Positions 48,020 to 58,619 of a stretch of DNA of 64,000 nucleotides are shown here, one piece after another. A program made the translations under genes and the position numbers. The notes beneath the pieces are model-generated. The model was not told where the DNA came from. It saw only the letters and a program-made list of their open reading frames with translations, and did no database searches. Numbering within the stretch: position 1 is the first letter of the stretch; every line of letters starts with the position of its first letter. The stretch spans positions 1 to 64,000 of the forward strand of contig JANJXV010000161.1 in assembly GCA_024803745.1 (NCBI GenBank). The letters are read 5' to 3'. Source of the DNA: Megascapheus bottae (taxonomy: Eukaryota > Chordata > Mammalia > Rodentia > Geomyidae).

Positions 48020-48250
48020 ATTATTGATTCGTCATGTTGCTTGGACTTTGGGCCTGGACTGTCCCTGACCTCTTCAGCTCAAGGCTAGCGCTCTTCCTCT
48101 ACAGCTCCATTTTTGGTTTCTGGTGGTTAATTGGTGATGTAAGTCTCACAAACATATGTGTCCAGGCTGGCTTTGGGCTTTGAACCAAGATCCTCCAATC
48201 TCAGCCTCCATAGTAGGTAGAATTACACGCTTCAGCCAGCAGTGCCTGAC
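48020..48250 (-). repeat. Composite SINE
   Basis: 'CTCAAGGCTAGCGCTCTTCC', 'GGTGGTTAATTGGTGATGTA' and a degenerate 7SL-like end. Confidence 0.75.
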
Positions 48251-48257
48251 TGTTTGA

Positions 48258-48387
48258 TGTCTCTGTCTCTGTCTCTCTGTCTGTCTGTCTCTGTCTGTCT
48301 GCCTGTCTGTCTCTCTGTCTCTCTCTCTGTCTCTGTCTTTCTCTCTCTGTCTCTGTCTCTCTCTCTCTGTCTCTCTCTCTCTGTCTC

Positions 48388-48426
<39 letters not shown>

Positions 48427-48428
48427 TT
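48258..48428 (+). repeat. (TCTCTG)n/(TC)n simple repeat
   Basis: About 170 bp of TCTG and TCTC units. It directly precedes the reversed SINE at 48430, so it probably grew from that SINE's tail. Confidence 0.95.
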
Positions 48429-48429
48429 T

Positions 48430-48715
48430 GGTTGTAAGACTTTAATTGTGCACCTGGGCAGTGTCCCTGGGCTCTTCAGCTCAAGGCTACAACCTTAAAC
48501 ACCTTGAGCCACAGTGTCACTTCTGGTTTTCTGGTGCTTAATTGGAAGAAACAGTTTCATGCATTTTAGTGTCTGGCCTGGCTTTGAACTGTGATCCTCA
48601 GAACCCAACCTTCTGAGATCATTTCCAGCTTTTTTTTGGTGTAAGTGGTACAGAGTAATTGAACACAGGGCTTTGTGCATACTAGGCAAGCAAACTACCA
48701 CTAGTGTGCACTCCA
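48430..48715 (-). repeat. Composite SINE plus ID-like end
   Basis: 'GGGCTCTTCAGCTCAAGGCT', 'TTGAGCCACAGTGTCACTTC' and a second unit ending 'TAGGCAAGCAAACTACCACT'. Confidence 0.75.
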
Positions 48716-48729
48716 GCCTTAGATAAGGG

Positions 48730-48965
48730 CTTTCTTTTTCTTTTTCTTTTTTTCACTCATGGGGCTTGAACTCTGGGCCTGGATGTTTACCTTAAGCTCT
48801 TCAGCTCAAGGCAAGAGCTCTACCACTTGAGGCACATTGTCATTTTGAATTTTCTGGATTACTTGGAAATAAGATTCTCACAGATTTTTATGCCTGGGCT
48901 GTCTTTGAACCTCGATCCTCCAGGGTAGCTAGGATTACCAGGGTGAGCCACCAGTCACGGGCATT
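48730..48965 (-). repeat. Composite SINE
   Basis: 'GGGGCTTGAACTCTGGGCCT' through 'GGGTAGCTAGGATTACCAGG' and 'GTGAGCCACC'. Confidence 0.8.
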
Positions 48966-49110
48966 AAATTATTATTTTTTGCATGTCCTATGGCTTCAAC
49001 TCATGGCCAGAGCACTATCCTAGGGCTTGCTCAAGGATAGCACTTTACTTCAGCCAGCCAACTCCCGGTCCAAATAGGCCACTCTTGAAGCTAGAATTAC
49101 AGAGATCGGC
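48966..49110 (-). repeat. SINE remnant
   Basis: Weak 'CCTATGGCTTCAACTCATGG' and 'GCTCAAGGATAGCACTTTAC' similarity to the reversed tRNA-like half. Confidence 0.55.
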
Positions 49111-49214
49111 CATAATACTGGCATGTTGTTATCTAAGTATATAATTTTTCTTCTATTTTTGATGGCTTTTCCTTAGTGTACATATTTCCTACATATTTTA
49201 TGGAAAACTTCCTT

Positions 49215-49425
49215 CCCACTGGGGCCATAAGTTAAGCCTAGTGGAAGAGTTCTTGCCGAGCATGAATGAAGACCCAAGTTCAATTCCTCAGCACAACATT
49301 GATAAAAAAAGATAAAAGTGGTGCTGTGGCACATGTGATAGAACTTGCGCCTTAAGAATAAACAAAAACAAAAACAAGGATCGTGCTCAGGTCCTGAGTC
49401 TAAGCCCAGTACTGGCAAAAAAAAT
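49215..49425 (+). repeat. ID-like SINE pair
   Basis: 'AAGCCTAGTGGAAGAGTTCT' and 'AGTGGTGCTGTGGCACATGT' are the two units in + orientation, ending in an A-rich tail. Confidence 0.75.
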
Positions 49426-49439
49426 TCTGCCCAAAGTAG

Positions 49440-49590
49440 ACATTTAAACTTATTGTACTTTTCAAAAAATTTGTTGTTCAAGGTGATATACAAAGAGATT
49501 GCTGTTACATATGTAATGAGTACATTTCTTGTAAACACTGTTACCCCCTCCCCCATTTTCTCTTTCCTTTCCCCCCAAGTCATAAATTTC
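49440..49590 (-). repeat. Old L1 3'-end-like fragment
   Basis: 'GGTGATATACAAAGAGATTG' and 'GTTACCCCCTCCCCCATTTT' resemble 43400-43650 and, more weakly, the L1 3' UTR. Confidence 0.45.
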
Positions 49591-49985
49591 ATTTACAACA
49601 AATATATATGTATTTTCATTCCTGAAAAAAATAGTTTAAAATGTGTTCAAATAAATGATGTAGGTTGATATATTTATCAAAATGGATTACTTGAACTCTA
49701 AAATAAACATTCTAAGTAATTTTTCTCATAAAATTGTAGTAATGCTATAAAACTAATATGGAAGGAATTTTAGTTATTAATTTCTTATGTTTTACCTTTA
49801 ACATTATTACACTAAGCATACTGTTTATGGTATTAATACAGACAGCATGAAATATGATTATGTAAAAAAATTAAATGATTAAAAATAGTAAGGTTGGGGG
49901 CCAGTAGTTTGGCTTGGTGGCACACACCCTGGACTGGCAAAAAAGAAGTAGCGTTAGATAAATCAGATTTATTTCCAAATGTGTG
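49591..49985. other. No recognisable feature
   Basis: AT-rich sequence without a gene. Confidence 0.5.
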
Positions 49986-49989
49986 GAAA

Positions 49990-50195
49990 ATGGTATGATT
50001 TCTTGTTTGGCTAGTCCTGCGGCTTGAACTGAGGGACCAGGAACTGTCCTTGGCCACATTTGTTCAAGGGTGGCACTCTTACACCTGAGCAACAGTGCCC
50101 CATCTGCTTTTTCTGTGTATGCAGTGTCGAGGAATTGAATCAAGGTCTTCTTGTATACTAGGCGAGCACTCTACAACTAGGCAACATTAAAAGCC
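49990..50195 (-). repeat. ID-like SINE pair
   Basis: 'GCGGCTTGAACTGAGGGACC' and 'GCGAGCACTCTACAACTAGG' are the reversed units. Confidence 0.8.
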
Positions 50196-50600
50196 AAAGT
50201 AGATTTTTGATGCTATTGTGGAGTTTTAATTTTCTTAAATATTTGTACAAAGCACAATGGATATATAAACAGACTTGAACTCACAGAACAGAGTCCCACA
50301 TAATATTACAGTTACTCTGGCACTTCTCCCGATTGACAAAACACATTTCCAGGCATCTGCTCTGTCCTTCAGCTTTGGTAGCTGACTTGTCTTTCCATGG
50401 AGGCCTGGCCTGGATTCCTGGTGATTCCACGCATTTCATAGTTCCCTGTATATCCAGTAAGGTTGTCTTCTATGGGTCCAGACCTGTCTGGTTTTTGGCC
50501 CACCCAGGACCTATGTGTCTGAGATCTCACATTATAAGTGGAAAATAAAACACAGTATAATAAGCACTGAAGAACTGCACACCATAATATTAACAATGAG
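50196..50600. other. No recognisable feature
   Basis: I could not identify a gene or repeat. If the RalGDS-like locus were complete, its catalytic CDC25 exons would be expected on this side, but none is visible. Confidence 0.45.
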
Positions 50601-50639
50601 AGTTTGTTAGCAAAGTAAATACAATGAATACTTGACAAG

Positions 50640-51144
50640 AATCATGAGAGCAAGATAAAGAGACGTCTTTTTAGGAAGGGGACAGGGAAGCTCTAAATCC
50701 AGACTGGCCTCCAAGTTGCCTTCAGACAGTAATTCTACTTCCGAGTCCTCAGAAGGGTCTCCTTCCTCATGAGAAACAGAATGTCCTTCCTGAGTTAAGA
50801 GGGGGATGGATTCTGGTTTGTCGAATGGAGATTGAGTCTCTTTTAGTGAGATGGATGGGTCTGGATATTCTGTGAGGATGGATTCATTTTCCTCCAATGA
50901 ATCCAGTATTGAGAGTACACTTGCTGCTTCCCATGGGGACATTTTCCATGAGCCCAGCGTGTGCCCCTTCAGCTTGCACAATAAGTGGAGTGTTACTCTG
51001 ACTCAGATGGACTGACTCTGGGTGGAGTGTGAAAGGAAACGGAAGGAAATCTGGCTGCTCTTTTTCTTCCTCCATAGTATCTGCAGGTTCAACTGTGTCA
51101 CACATGGGGTTCAGAGCAAAAGGTATATCCATAGGACTCTAAAC
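50640..51144 (-). pseudogene. RalGDS-like acidic linker exon
   Basis: After a CAAACAG acceptor at 51145, one frame encodes 'MEEEKEQPDFLPFPFTLHPE' to about 50884. An overlapping frame continues 'ILDSLEENESILTEYPDPS' and 'EGDPSEDSEVELLSEGNLEA'. Acidic low-complexity linkers between REM and CDC25 domains are normal in this family. A frameshift between the two frames is inferred. The assignment depends mainly on position. Confidence 0.5.
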
Positions 51145-51150
51145 CTGTTT

Positions 51151-51549
51151 GGTAATTTCTACAGAAGGCCCATGCTTTCTGGAGTGCAGTGATGATTCTC
51201 AGTCTCCATCAGTCACCAGCTCCATTGGTGGGTTTTTCATCCGGAGTTCAGGATAAGCTCTTACAGGATGACCCAAACCTAAGAATAGAAATAGGTACAG
51301 AGTGGACAGAGTGGACTCTGCAAGTTGAAATGTCACTCAACTTCCATGAGGATCTAATGGAGGAACCTGTAGAACTGGAGTTTGGACTGAACACTGAGGA
51401 GGTGTAGGGTCTTTCTAATGAGTGCTTATTCCCGAGTCCTTTCAGAGGACAGACATTACCTGGCTGACACCACCCATAAAGGGCATTTTGCCGAGCTCTG
51501 TAGAAGTAAGGGCCAACCAATATCTAGACCACATGGGCTTCCTACTCAC
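51151..51549. other. Presumed intron of the RalGDS-like pseudogene
   Basis: It lies between the second REM exon donor and the linker exon acceptor. No other feature was seen. Confidence 0.45.
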
Positions 51550-51771
51550 AGGTTCTGAGGCACCCACACCAGGACTTCTACTTTTTCTTGGTCTTACTGG
51601 TCACATATTCCTCCAGCTGGTCAAAAAGTTTGTGTTTAGAAGAGCAGGTCCAAAGCCGACATGTGGAGCCTCATATAGAGCTTGAGTTGTGTCAGGGTGT
51701 GGCAGTTCTTGAACTCGTAGAAATCACTCGGGTAGAAGTCCATTCACATCGTATAGATGGAACACATGATG
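51550..51771 (-). pseudogene. RalGDS-like REM exon, second half
   Basis: It reads 'MDFYPSDFYEFKNCHTLTQL' and 'KLYMRLHMSALDLLF', then after a one-base frameshift 'KHKLFDQLEEYVTSKTKKK'. This aligns with the family's 'WLDQYSEDF' and 'LVAYVQLNMPGSDL' region. The codon for the conserved Trp is TGA. The acceptor CCCACAG precedes 51771 and the donor CCT|GTGAGT follows 51550. Confidence 0.75.
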
Positions 51772-52164
51772 CTGTGGGCACATTCGGTACAAGGAAAGTG
51801 AGAGCCTTCTCTCTCCATCCTGAGCCTTTTACCAAAGCCCCTTTCTTGCAGGATTCTAATGCTGTGGCTGTCCTGCAGAGATGTGCACTTATGTGCTGGG
51901 AGGGGGGTAAGAGACACTCGAGAACGGGATGACTTTTACACCCCACTTCCAGAAGCTTCTGAGAGAGGCCTCTATGCATCTGTCCAAAGTAAACGCACCT
52001 TAAATTAACTAAGTAAATGTTCTAAATAAATCAATAAGTGAATGCTCTAAATAAAGAACTAAATGCTCATTCCTCTCATCTTAGCCACCCAGCAGGCTGA
52101 GCTCTGAAGATCACAGTGGAAAGCACGTCTAGTCTGTAAAAGTCTAAAGGCACTTGTCTTCAAT

Positions 52165-52300
52165 TAGGCAGCAAAAAGCCAGAACTTGACCTATGACTCA
52201 AATGGTACAGTGCTAATTTTTGAACACCAAAGGGATGGCATTTAGACCTGGGTTCAGGTTCAAGTGGCAGCACTGGACCACACACCAAAATATAAATGCT
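52165..52300 (+). repeat. ID-like SINE, degenerate
   Basis: 'CTATGACTCAAATGGTACAG' and 'GGTTCAGGTTCAAGTGGCAG' mark box A and box B regions. It lies in the presumed intron between the two REM exons. Confidence 0.65.
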
Positions 52301-52722
52301 TTCAGGTTCTAACAGGCAAAGCTATCACAATCCCTCCCTGATGGCTCAAAAGTGATTCAGCCCCCAGCTTTTCCTCTGACTCCAGTATTTCACAGGCCTC
52401 CGCCATTAGTACTGACACCTCATTTCTTACTGGGAAATGGGATTTCTTAGGATGTCACCTAGGTGAGGGCTGCAGTTGGGAGCCACTTACTCATGCCTGA
52501 AATCCAACTTCTCAGTAAGCACACTGTTGAGACTCCAGTAGCTTGTGAGGGAAATGAAATGGCATGGTGTCCCAGTCATAATGAAGTAGTTTGTGCACTT
52601 GTATCATGCTTAGCTCCCCTGTGAACACCCCAGTGAACCAAACAGGCTCAGAGAGGAGCCAAGTATTCCAAGGCTTGGCCAGGAGTGGTGAGCAAACATG
52701 GGTTTGGAGGGGGAACACTCAC

Positions 52723-52916
52723 TTTTTCAAGAGAATTTCCAGCAACTACTACATTGTCCTCCACTATTTGAAATTGTGCAGGAAGTTTCCCACATAAAAG
52801 AGATCACCTTTCTGGTAGGCAGGGATCAGCTTTGTCAGCAGCATCTCCAACAGGCCTTCCTCCAGGATCCATAGGTTACAAGGCTCATTCAGAGTCTGAG
52901 CTGGCTTACCATCACA
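52723..52916 (-). pseudogene. RalGDS-like REM exon, first half
   Basis: It reads 'LWILEEGLLEMLLTKLIPAY' then 'QKGDLFYVGNFLHNF', which fits the REM helix pattern of RalGDS proteins (the family's segment from '..AGTLE.LVEHL' to 'FLCTYR'). In the same frame it continues to 'LLEILLKK' but with three stops, two of them consecutive TAG codons where the family has Gln-Gln. The acceptor TTTTGCCAATACAG precedes 52916 and the donor AAAAA|GTGAGT follows 52723. Confidence 0.75.
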
Positions 52917-53098
52917 CTGTATTGGCAAAAGTGGATATTTCAAACGTAGGAATGGGACCACACTTCACACTGAGGAATTGGTATAGAGTAGATTGGAAAT
53001 GACACACTCTAATCTCAGTATAGTCACTTGAAAGCACACAAGAAGGTTGTAGTTTGTGGGCAGGATGATGGGTTCAAATAGGTTTCCTCTCAATATAC

Positions 53099-53266
53099 CT
53101 CATCTGAGTTTCCCTGGAGTTTCCTGGCTTCCTTCCTAGAGAAATGCCTGATATACTGGAATTTTGTCTTGGCCCTGATCCAGCATCTACTTCTTCAAGT
53201 GAGACATCCATATCTCTCATGCGTAAGATCCGAGCCTCCTGACCTTTGGCAACAGCACAACAACAT
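53099..53266 (-). pseudogene. Possible first exon of the RalGDS-like pseudogene
   Basis: ATG at 53266 opens 'MLLCCCQRSGGSDLTHERYG' and meets TGA after 23 codons. A donor-like GATGAG|GTATAT follows 53099. It lies about 180 bp upstream of the first REM exon on the same strand. The five array copies share this block. The link to RalGDS is by position only. Confidence 0.35.
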
Positions 53267-53580
53267 CTTTCTTCCTCCTGAGCCACAGGCCAAGGAGGTA
53301 GGTAGGGTCACCATTCAAGGCCCAATGAACAAAGCTCCTTGCTCACAGAAGACCTCCCCAAAGACATACTGGAGGCTGAATCTCCCTTCCCACCTCACAT
53401 ATGGATGTAGTAAACAGCACACCTTTTTGTTCAAATCCCAAGTCATTAACTAGGTGTAAGTGCTAGCCTGGTCTCAGACTCAAGGAGCCTTTCTTAGGTA
53501 AGATCCAAACTTAAATGTCACTATTCCCCTTAGACTTCACAAGACATTTTGCTTCACAGTGCCTTCTCAGCTTGCATTTT

Positions 53581-53785
53581 GCCTCTTGCACATTTTCTTT
53601 GCTAGTCCTGGTACTTGACCTCAGAGCCTGACCATTGTTCTTAGGCTTTCTTTAGGCTATAGCTGTCCCACCAAGCCACAGCACCACTTCCAGAGTTTTC
53701 TATGTATATGGTACTGCAGAATCAAACCGGACTCTTTTTGTGTGGTAGCCAAGCACTCTACAAATAGATGAAAGACCCAGGCCAT
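53581..53785 (-). repeat. ID-like SINE (same insertion as in array spacers)
   Basis: Reverse of the plus-strand SINE of the spacers: 'CCACCAAGCCACAGCACCAC' and 'GTGGTAGCCAAGCACTCTAC'. Confidence 0.8.
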
Positions 53786-54025
53786 CTTGCACATATTTTT
53801 CACTTCAATCTACTAGGACGTTGATAGGTTTCTCTATCCTAATCTATTTTTCTTCCTGATGAATATCTGTGCTGTCATCTGTAAAAATGCAAGTGGGAAA
53901 ATCACAGAAGCATTGGTGACATAAAAAAAGTCTTACAGACATAGATAAGTGTTCATTCTTTGTAGGAGAAAGGATATTTTGATATGAAGATGATGACTAT
54001 TTATAAATACTTAATCGGGGTTTAG

Positions 54026-54230
54026 ACTTTGGCCCAGTGGTAGAGTGCTTGCCTAGAATCCATGAAGATCTAGGTTTGAGTCCTTAATATCACACAGATA
54101 TAAAAATCCATATGGCAATGTGGCTCAAGTGGCAGAGGGCTAGACTTGGGAAAAGCCAAGAGCAGTGCTCAGGCCCTGAGTTCAAGCCCCAGGAATGGCA
54201 GAAAAAACAAAACAAAAGAAAAGAAAAGAA
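54026..54230 (+). repeat. ID-like SINE pair (same insertion as in array spacers)
   Basis: 'GCCCAGTGGTAGAGTGCTTG', 'TGTGGCTCAAGTGGCAGAGG' and 'GAGTTCAAGCCCCAGG', with an A-rich tail of AAAGAAAAGA units. Confidence 0.9.
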
Positions 54231-54390
54231 ATGTGCTTTTTACAAGTTATTCACTCACAGCATTTGCCTCTGAATTCTTCGCTTCTGCATCTTGTGACTT
54301 ATCCCTTTCCCCCAATGTAGACAAGAAAAACAGATTTTATTACTTGCTATACTGTTGTCCAATCTTTGGATATTAATTCAAAATACAAAA

Positions 54391-54460
54391 TTGCCTGAAA
54401 TATTGTGTGTGTGCATGTGTGTGTGTATCTGCCAATGTGTGCATGCACACATGTGTACAG
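54391..54460 (+). repeat. TG-rich simple repeat
   Basis: Interrupted GTGT/GCAT alternating purine-pyrimidine stretch. Confidence 0.8.
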
Positions 54461-54640
54461 GGTTTAGGGCTTACTCATAGGGCCTGTGTGATAACCCTCA
54501 GCATCCTTTCCTCAAAGGTATTGGTCTTTCCCTTCTAGCTTATTATAGCTAATTGGAGTTGAGAGATTCACTCAATTTCTTGCCCTGTGCATTGGAACCC
54601 AGTGCTGGGTTCTCATATTGTTAATTGTAGCTATAGAGAA
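54461..54640 (-). repeat. Degenerate SINE remnant
   Basis: Loose similarity to the reversed composite SINE ('AGCTAATTGGAGTTGAGAGA'). Weak. Confidence 0.4.
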
Positions 54641-54850
54641 GCCTGAGGTCTGGGGACTCTCGTTAGAATCCAGCCCCTGAAAGAAAGTCACTGATAGAAA
54701 TTTTTATCTTCAGTTAAGCACGAATAAATAAGGCAAAAGTGGAACTGTGGCTCAGTTCCTCTTGTAGCAGCCATGAGAAAATTAGTAATTGGCAGCACCT
54801 GGTCCCTGAGAGAAATCCTTAGCACTGGTTCAAAAAAAGAAAGAAAATAA
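54641..54850 (+). repeat. ID-like SINE, degenerate
   Basis: 'AAGTGGAACTGTGGCTCAGT' and 'CACCTGGTCCCTGAGAGAAA', followed by an A-rich tail. Confidence 0.6.
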
Positions 54851-55284
54851 TGAAAAAAATTAAAACTTGCTGAGGAATCCATAAGGATAAACGTGCCTGT
54901 GAATAATCTTGTCATTTCAGATTCCCTCAAGAGCTTATGTCTCTCTATATTTTTTTCAAGTTTTTTTAAAGATATTTACATATTTTCTATCTTTCTTAAA
55001 CAGAGATAGCCATCCACAAAACACAAACACAAACTCTCACACAGTATACCACCCACCCATAAGTGTCTGGCTATGTATATATGTATAGTCATATGTATTG
55101 ATCTGTCTCTCTATACTAATATATTAATGCATAAACATATGTATTTAGACAAACAGGAAACATACATAGATAGGTCTCAGGCATTTCCAGATTTTGTGCA
55201 AGTCTTCTGAGTACAACTTACCATTGTATTGTTTGTCAAGATAGAGTCCCTCTAACTTTTGGCCAGCTTCTTGTCCTTTGATAC
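54851..55284. other. No recognisable feature
   Basis: AT-rich with short TATG/ATAC alternations near 55070-55140. No gene was seen. Confidence 0.5.
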
Positions 55285-55485
55285 TTTTTTCTGCCAGTCC
55301 TCGGTTTTGAACGCTAGGCCTGGATGCTGTCACTGAGCTTGAGCTTCTTGCATTCAGTAGTTTATTGCAGATAAGAGTCTCATGGAGTTTCTGTCCTGGG
55401 CTGGCTTTGAATTGTGATCCTCAGATCTCAAACTCCTGAGTAGCTAGGATGACAGTCTTGAGCTACCAGCACCTGGTTCCTTTGC
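55285..55485 (-). repeat. Composite SINE
   Basis: 'CAGTCCTCGGTTTTGAACGC' through 'CTGAGTAGCTAGGATGACAG' gives both halves reversed. The left part is shortened. Confidence 0.8.
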
Positions 55486-57260
55486 CACTTTTACCCTTTT
55501 TTTGGCCCCACCACAGCCATGGTATCTACCTTCCTATGTTCTCTCCACCTGCCCCCAGACAGGGGTCTGACAGATGCTTTCCACCCACTTATTCATGTCC
55601 TCCTCTGTATTGGCTGACAGCTAAGACATGCACTCACTTGTCTGGATGCCAAACACAAAGCCACGTGATTGTTTCTCAGTCTGGAACATCCTATCAGATT
55701 TATAGCACCACAGAGGGTCAGGTTGATGCTCCTCCAGGGCTTCTTAAATTGTTCTCATATTAATCCACAACACGTTTCTCATCACTTGTCCAGCTAATTC
55801 ATGGACTAAAGCAGCATTCCCTACAAACTTAGATCCCAATACCATGAGGACACTCAAGGGTGCATTAGGAGTGTGACCTGCAGGTGGATGTGAGCCTGTC
55901 TAAGTTGGAGGTGATTTCTACACCACAGGAAATGGAATACAAATTTAGAATCTGCTTTCATGAGGTGACAATCTCTGGCAGATGTTCTTATCAAATGTGG
56001 CACTGCCTACTTCCAGCTTAAAACATGGGTTGATGACCCAGCATAACAGAGAATGTATTCACCCCGGCCCAACACATAGGCTGGGTCCCTGAACTTTCAG
56101 GTAGCATTTGGCTTTGAAGGTCATGAGATCTTAGTCTATAAATGATGAGCCCCCTCCCGTGAGGCATAGCAAACGGAGCCAAAGTGCAACCCAGTTAAGC
56201 ACCGGATCAAGCTTCCCTTCTTCAGTAGGGTATGGTTTGAAAACTGTGCATAGCTTCTGTTTGAAGCCAGTCCAGAAAGGAAAGTCCATGAAAATCTCAT
56301 TTCCAGGTAACTGCCAAGAAAAAGCCAAAGATAGAGATGAAACTCAAGAGAGCTAGAGAGCCATCTGAAAAGAATGGTTACACCCTGCAACATCCTCATT
56401 TTCTGATCTTGAAAACATCTCTGCGTGCATCCCAGCATGCAGCCAGCATCTGGGATTGACAGTGACCCCTGCGCCCATTGGCAATCTGCACTGTCTCTGA
56501 CATCTGTAATGTGAACCTCATTCTGTTGGGTTTGTGAAGCGGTGTCAACCCTGCAGAAGGACCCAACTGTGCCCTAACTCCCACTGTCCCCTGGGGCCCC
56601 TAGCATTCCCCCATCTGCACCCCTCCTGTGGCTTCTGATCCTATGGAGCCCTCCTGCCCTGTCCAACACTCACATGAAGTGCATATTTCTTCTCCTGGGG
56701 CAACTTCTCCACAGAGAGTACATGACATGCCCACTCTCCAGGCACGGGGAGATCCTGCCAAAGTAGCAAATCAGTGATAAGGACATAAAGTGATGAATAG
56801 AATTTTAGATCCTGATGGTAGACAGTCTGCAAAATCCAAGGGAGAATGGAATTGGAGGGGACCAGCGATCAGGATGTGGGCATGGAGCTTCCCTGCCAAG
56901 GGGGTAGGGGAAGTCACAGGCTGGGAGATGCACAGGATGATCCATGGCCCTGTGCAGCTACTGGGTCACCCCCTTCTGCATCTCAGCCTTTGGCTTTGAG
57001 CTCTGTGATCGACAAGATGTGCACAGTCTGTACTCTGGCTGGCAGAAGAAAGGACCCTGGGAAGACAATTGTAGACCCTTTGTGAGTGTAGGAAGGGGTA
57101 GGCTGGACACCCAGTCCAAGAGGAGCTAAAACTGGAGACGAGGGGTGTGCAAGGAGTGGGTGTGAGGGTTGTGGGCAGTCACAGTCACGTCAGAGGTGGC
57201 TCTGTCTGTGGGGTGAGTGCCTCCCTGCAGGCACAGAACTGGACATATCAGAGATCCACA
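55486..57260. other. Unassigned region with exon-like blocks
   Basis: No recognised gene. On the minus strand 56754-56674 is bounded by an acceptor (CTACTTTGGCAG) and a donor (CAT|GTGAGT) and encodes 'DLPVPGEWACHVLSVEKLPQ'. 56510 to about 56390 begins after CATTACAG. A further open stretch at 56131-56328 reads 'NEIFMDFPFWTGFKQKLCTV'. I do not recognise these. They could be exons of a decayed gene. Confidence 0.3.
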
Positions 57261-57261
57261 T

Positions 57262-57400
57262 GAAAAGGAAAAGCTGGAAATGGCACTATGGTTCAAATGG
57301 TAGAGCATCAACCTTGAGCAAAAGAGCTCAGGGACAGTACCCAGGACCTGAGTTCAAGCCTCATGACTGTAAAAGAAAAAGAACCAGGACTATGAGATGG
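57262..57400 (+). repeat. ID-like SINE
   Basis: 'TGGCACTATGGTTCAAATGG', 'TAGAGCATCAACCTTGAGC', 'CAGGGACAGTACCCAGGACC' and 'GAGTTCAAGCC' are in order. Confidence 0.9.
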
Positions 57401-58610
57401 AACCTGGTACTCTCCTGGTCTAATCAGACACAAGAAGAGGCCGGGATAGGCTGTGGAAAAACACAGAGAACATCTTCCCCCAGCTCATCCTGTCCTGCAT
57501 GCAGGGACAGCCATGTAACTAGGGCTACGGTGAGATCATCTTCACCCCTGTGCTGCCATCTGAATTGTAGGCCTCTGTCCTGGCATGGGGTGTCCTGATG
57601 GCTGAGCAGGTGCCCTAACCCTAGATGGAGAGCAGCCACTGACTGTGGTAGCTAAGGAGAGATCTGTTCCATAGCTATCAGGCCACCCAGCATGGGAGTC
57701 ATAACCACCGCCCACCCAGGTAGAGGCCAATGGTTCTCTAGGTGCTACTAACGTTGCCCCACCCCTAGCTCTGGGTACACGTGACATTCCCTCCACAAGG
57801 AGCAGGACTAAGTGAAGGATCAGGAAGGTGCCTATGGGCTTCAGATGATGGCCAGGCTGGCACTACAGATGGCCTCAATCTGTCACCACCTTCCCCTGCC
57901 TCCATCATTCCTCCATCATGCCTCTCTACCTCCCACCCATTAACCTTGGAAACCAATGAACTGGGCTCTCATCATTCCTCTCATCTCTTCACCCACCTTG
58001 CCATGCGTCCATCCCTCTGTCACTTCCACCCCACACACATCCCACCACCAGCCACCCTCTAGCTTATGAGGATCTCAGAGGAAGCTCTTGGTGAAGGGCT
58101 TGTGACCACAAAACAGTTACTATCACCCGCTCCGGCCTGATCCACCACAGAATAAGAACAGCCAAGCAGGCACACACTGCAGCAGAGTTGCTCTGCTGCC
58201 ACTCTGATTTCTTCATGGCCAGGACTTGGCTCTCCTCAGCCTCTCAGCTCAGTAACCAGAACATTGTGCTTTCACAGAGCCATGGCTTCCAGTCTCCTTG
58301 GACACAATGACATCAAGGTGATGCCAACTTCCCCATCTCTATATACTTCTAACTATGGGATGGGAGCTGAGGTTCTCTTCTGTCACTCCATCCGCTAAGA
58401 GGCTCATGCAGATTTCTATCCTTTGCTCATCATGGTGACTCTTTGGTTAACAAGTAACTGCTGGGCTTCCAGTTCACCACATATAGAACCCATACTCCAA
58501 CTCTTTTCTTAGAAGGACTGATGACTTTTAAATATTCTCTTGTTTTAAATTTCTAGTTCCTTCTCTCTTTCATTTATATATTTCCCTTCCTCACATCCTT
58601 CTCTTTTTTA
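57401..58610. other. No recognisable feature
   Basis: GC is somewhat higher than in the flanks and overlapping short ORFs occur on both strands. None has a recognisable domain. Confidence 0.45.
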
Positions 58611-58619
58611 CCTTCCTTC

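Larger units (their letters stand above)
50640..53266 (-). pseudogene. RalGDS/RGL-family pseudogene, 5' half only
   Basis: Minus-strand exon fragments appear in the order expected for a Ral guanine-nucleotide exchange factor: a possible cysteine-rich first exon (53266-53099), two REM (RasGEF N-terminal) exons (52916-52723 and 51771-51550) and an acidic Ser/Pro/Glu-rich linker exon (51144 to about 50640). The REM exons retain splice-site-like boundaries but carry in-frame stops and a frameshift. The catalytic CDC25 domain and the RA domain are absent. An active protein would load Ral GTPases with GTP. This copy is dead. The exact paralogue (RALGDS, RGL or Rgr-like) cannot be named from the sequence. 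Confidence 0.75.
53041..54335 (-). repeat. Inverted, L1-free relative of the array spacer
   Basis: Read on the minus strand, it follows the array spacer from start to end. It has 'TTGTCTACATTGGGGGAAAG' (array TTGTCTACGTTGAGGGAAAG), the same two SINE insertions, a short ATC-poor region where the array has the microsatellite, 'CTTGAGTCTGAGACCAG', the exon-like block and 'CCCATCATCCTGCCCAC'. Similarity stops at the places where the array has L1 sequence. It is a diverged paralogue that never contained the flanking L1s. Confidence 0.85.

Noticed and set aside
48242..48445. ORF of Leu/Ser/Val repeats
   Set aside because: It is the translated TCTCTG simple repeat.
57424..58062. Overlapping ORFs in the GC-richer stretch
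   Set aside because: Frames overlap on both strands without a recognisable domain, splice signals or start context. They are most likely chance.
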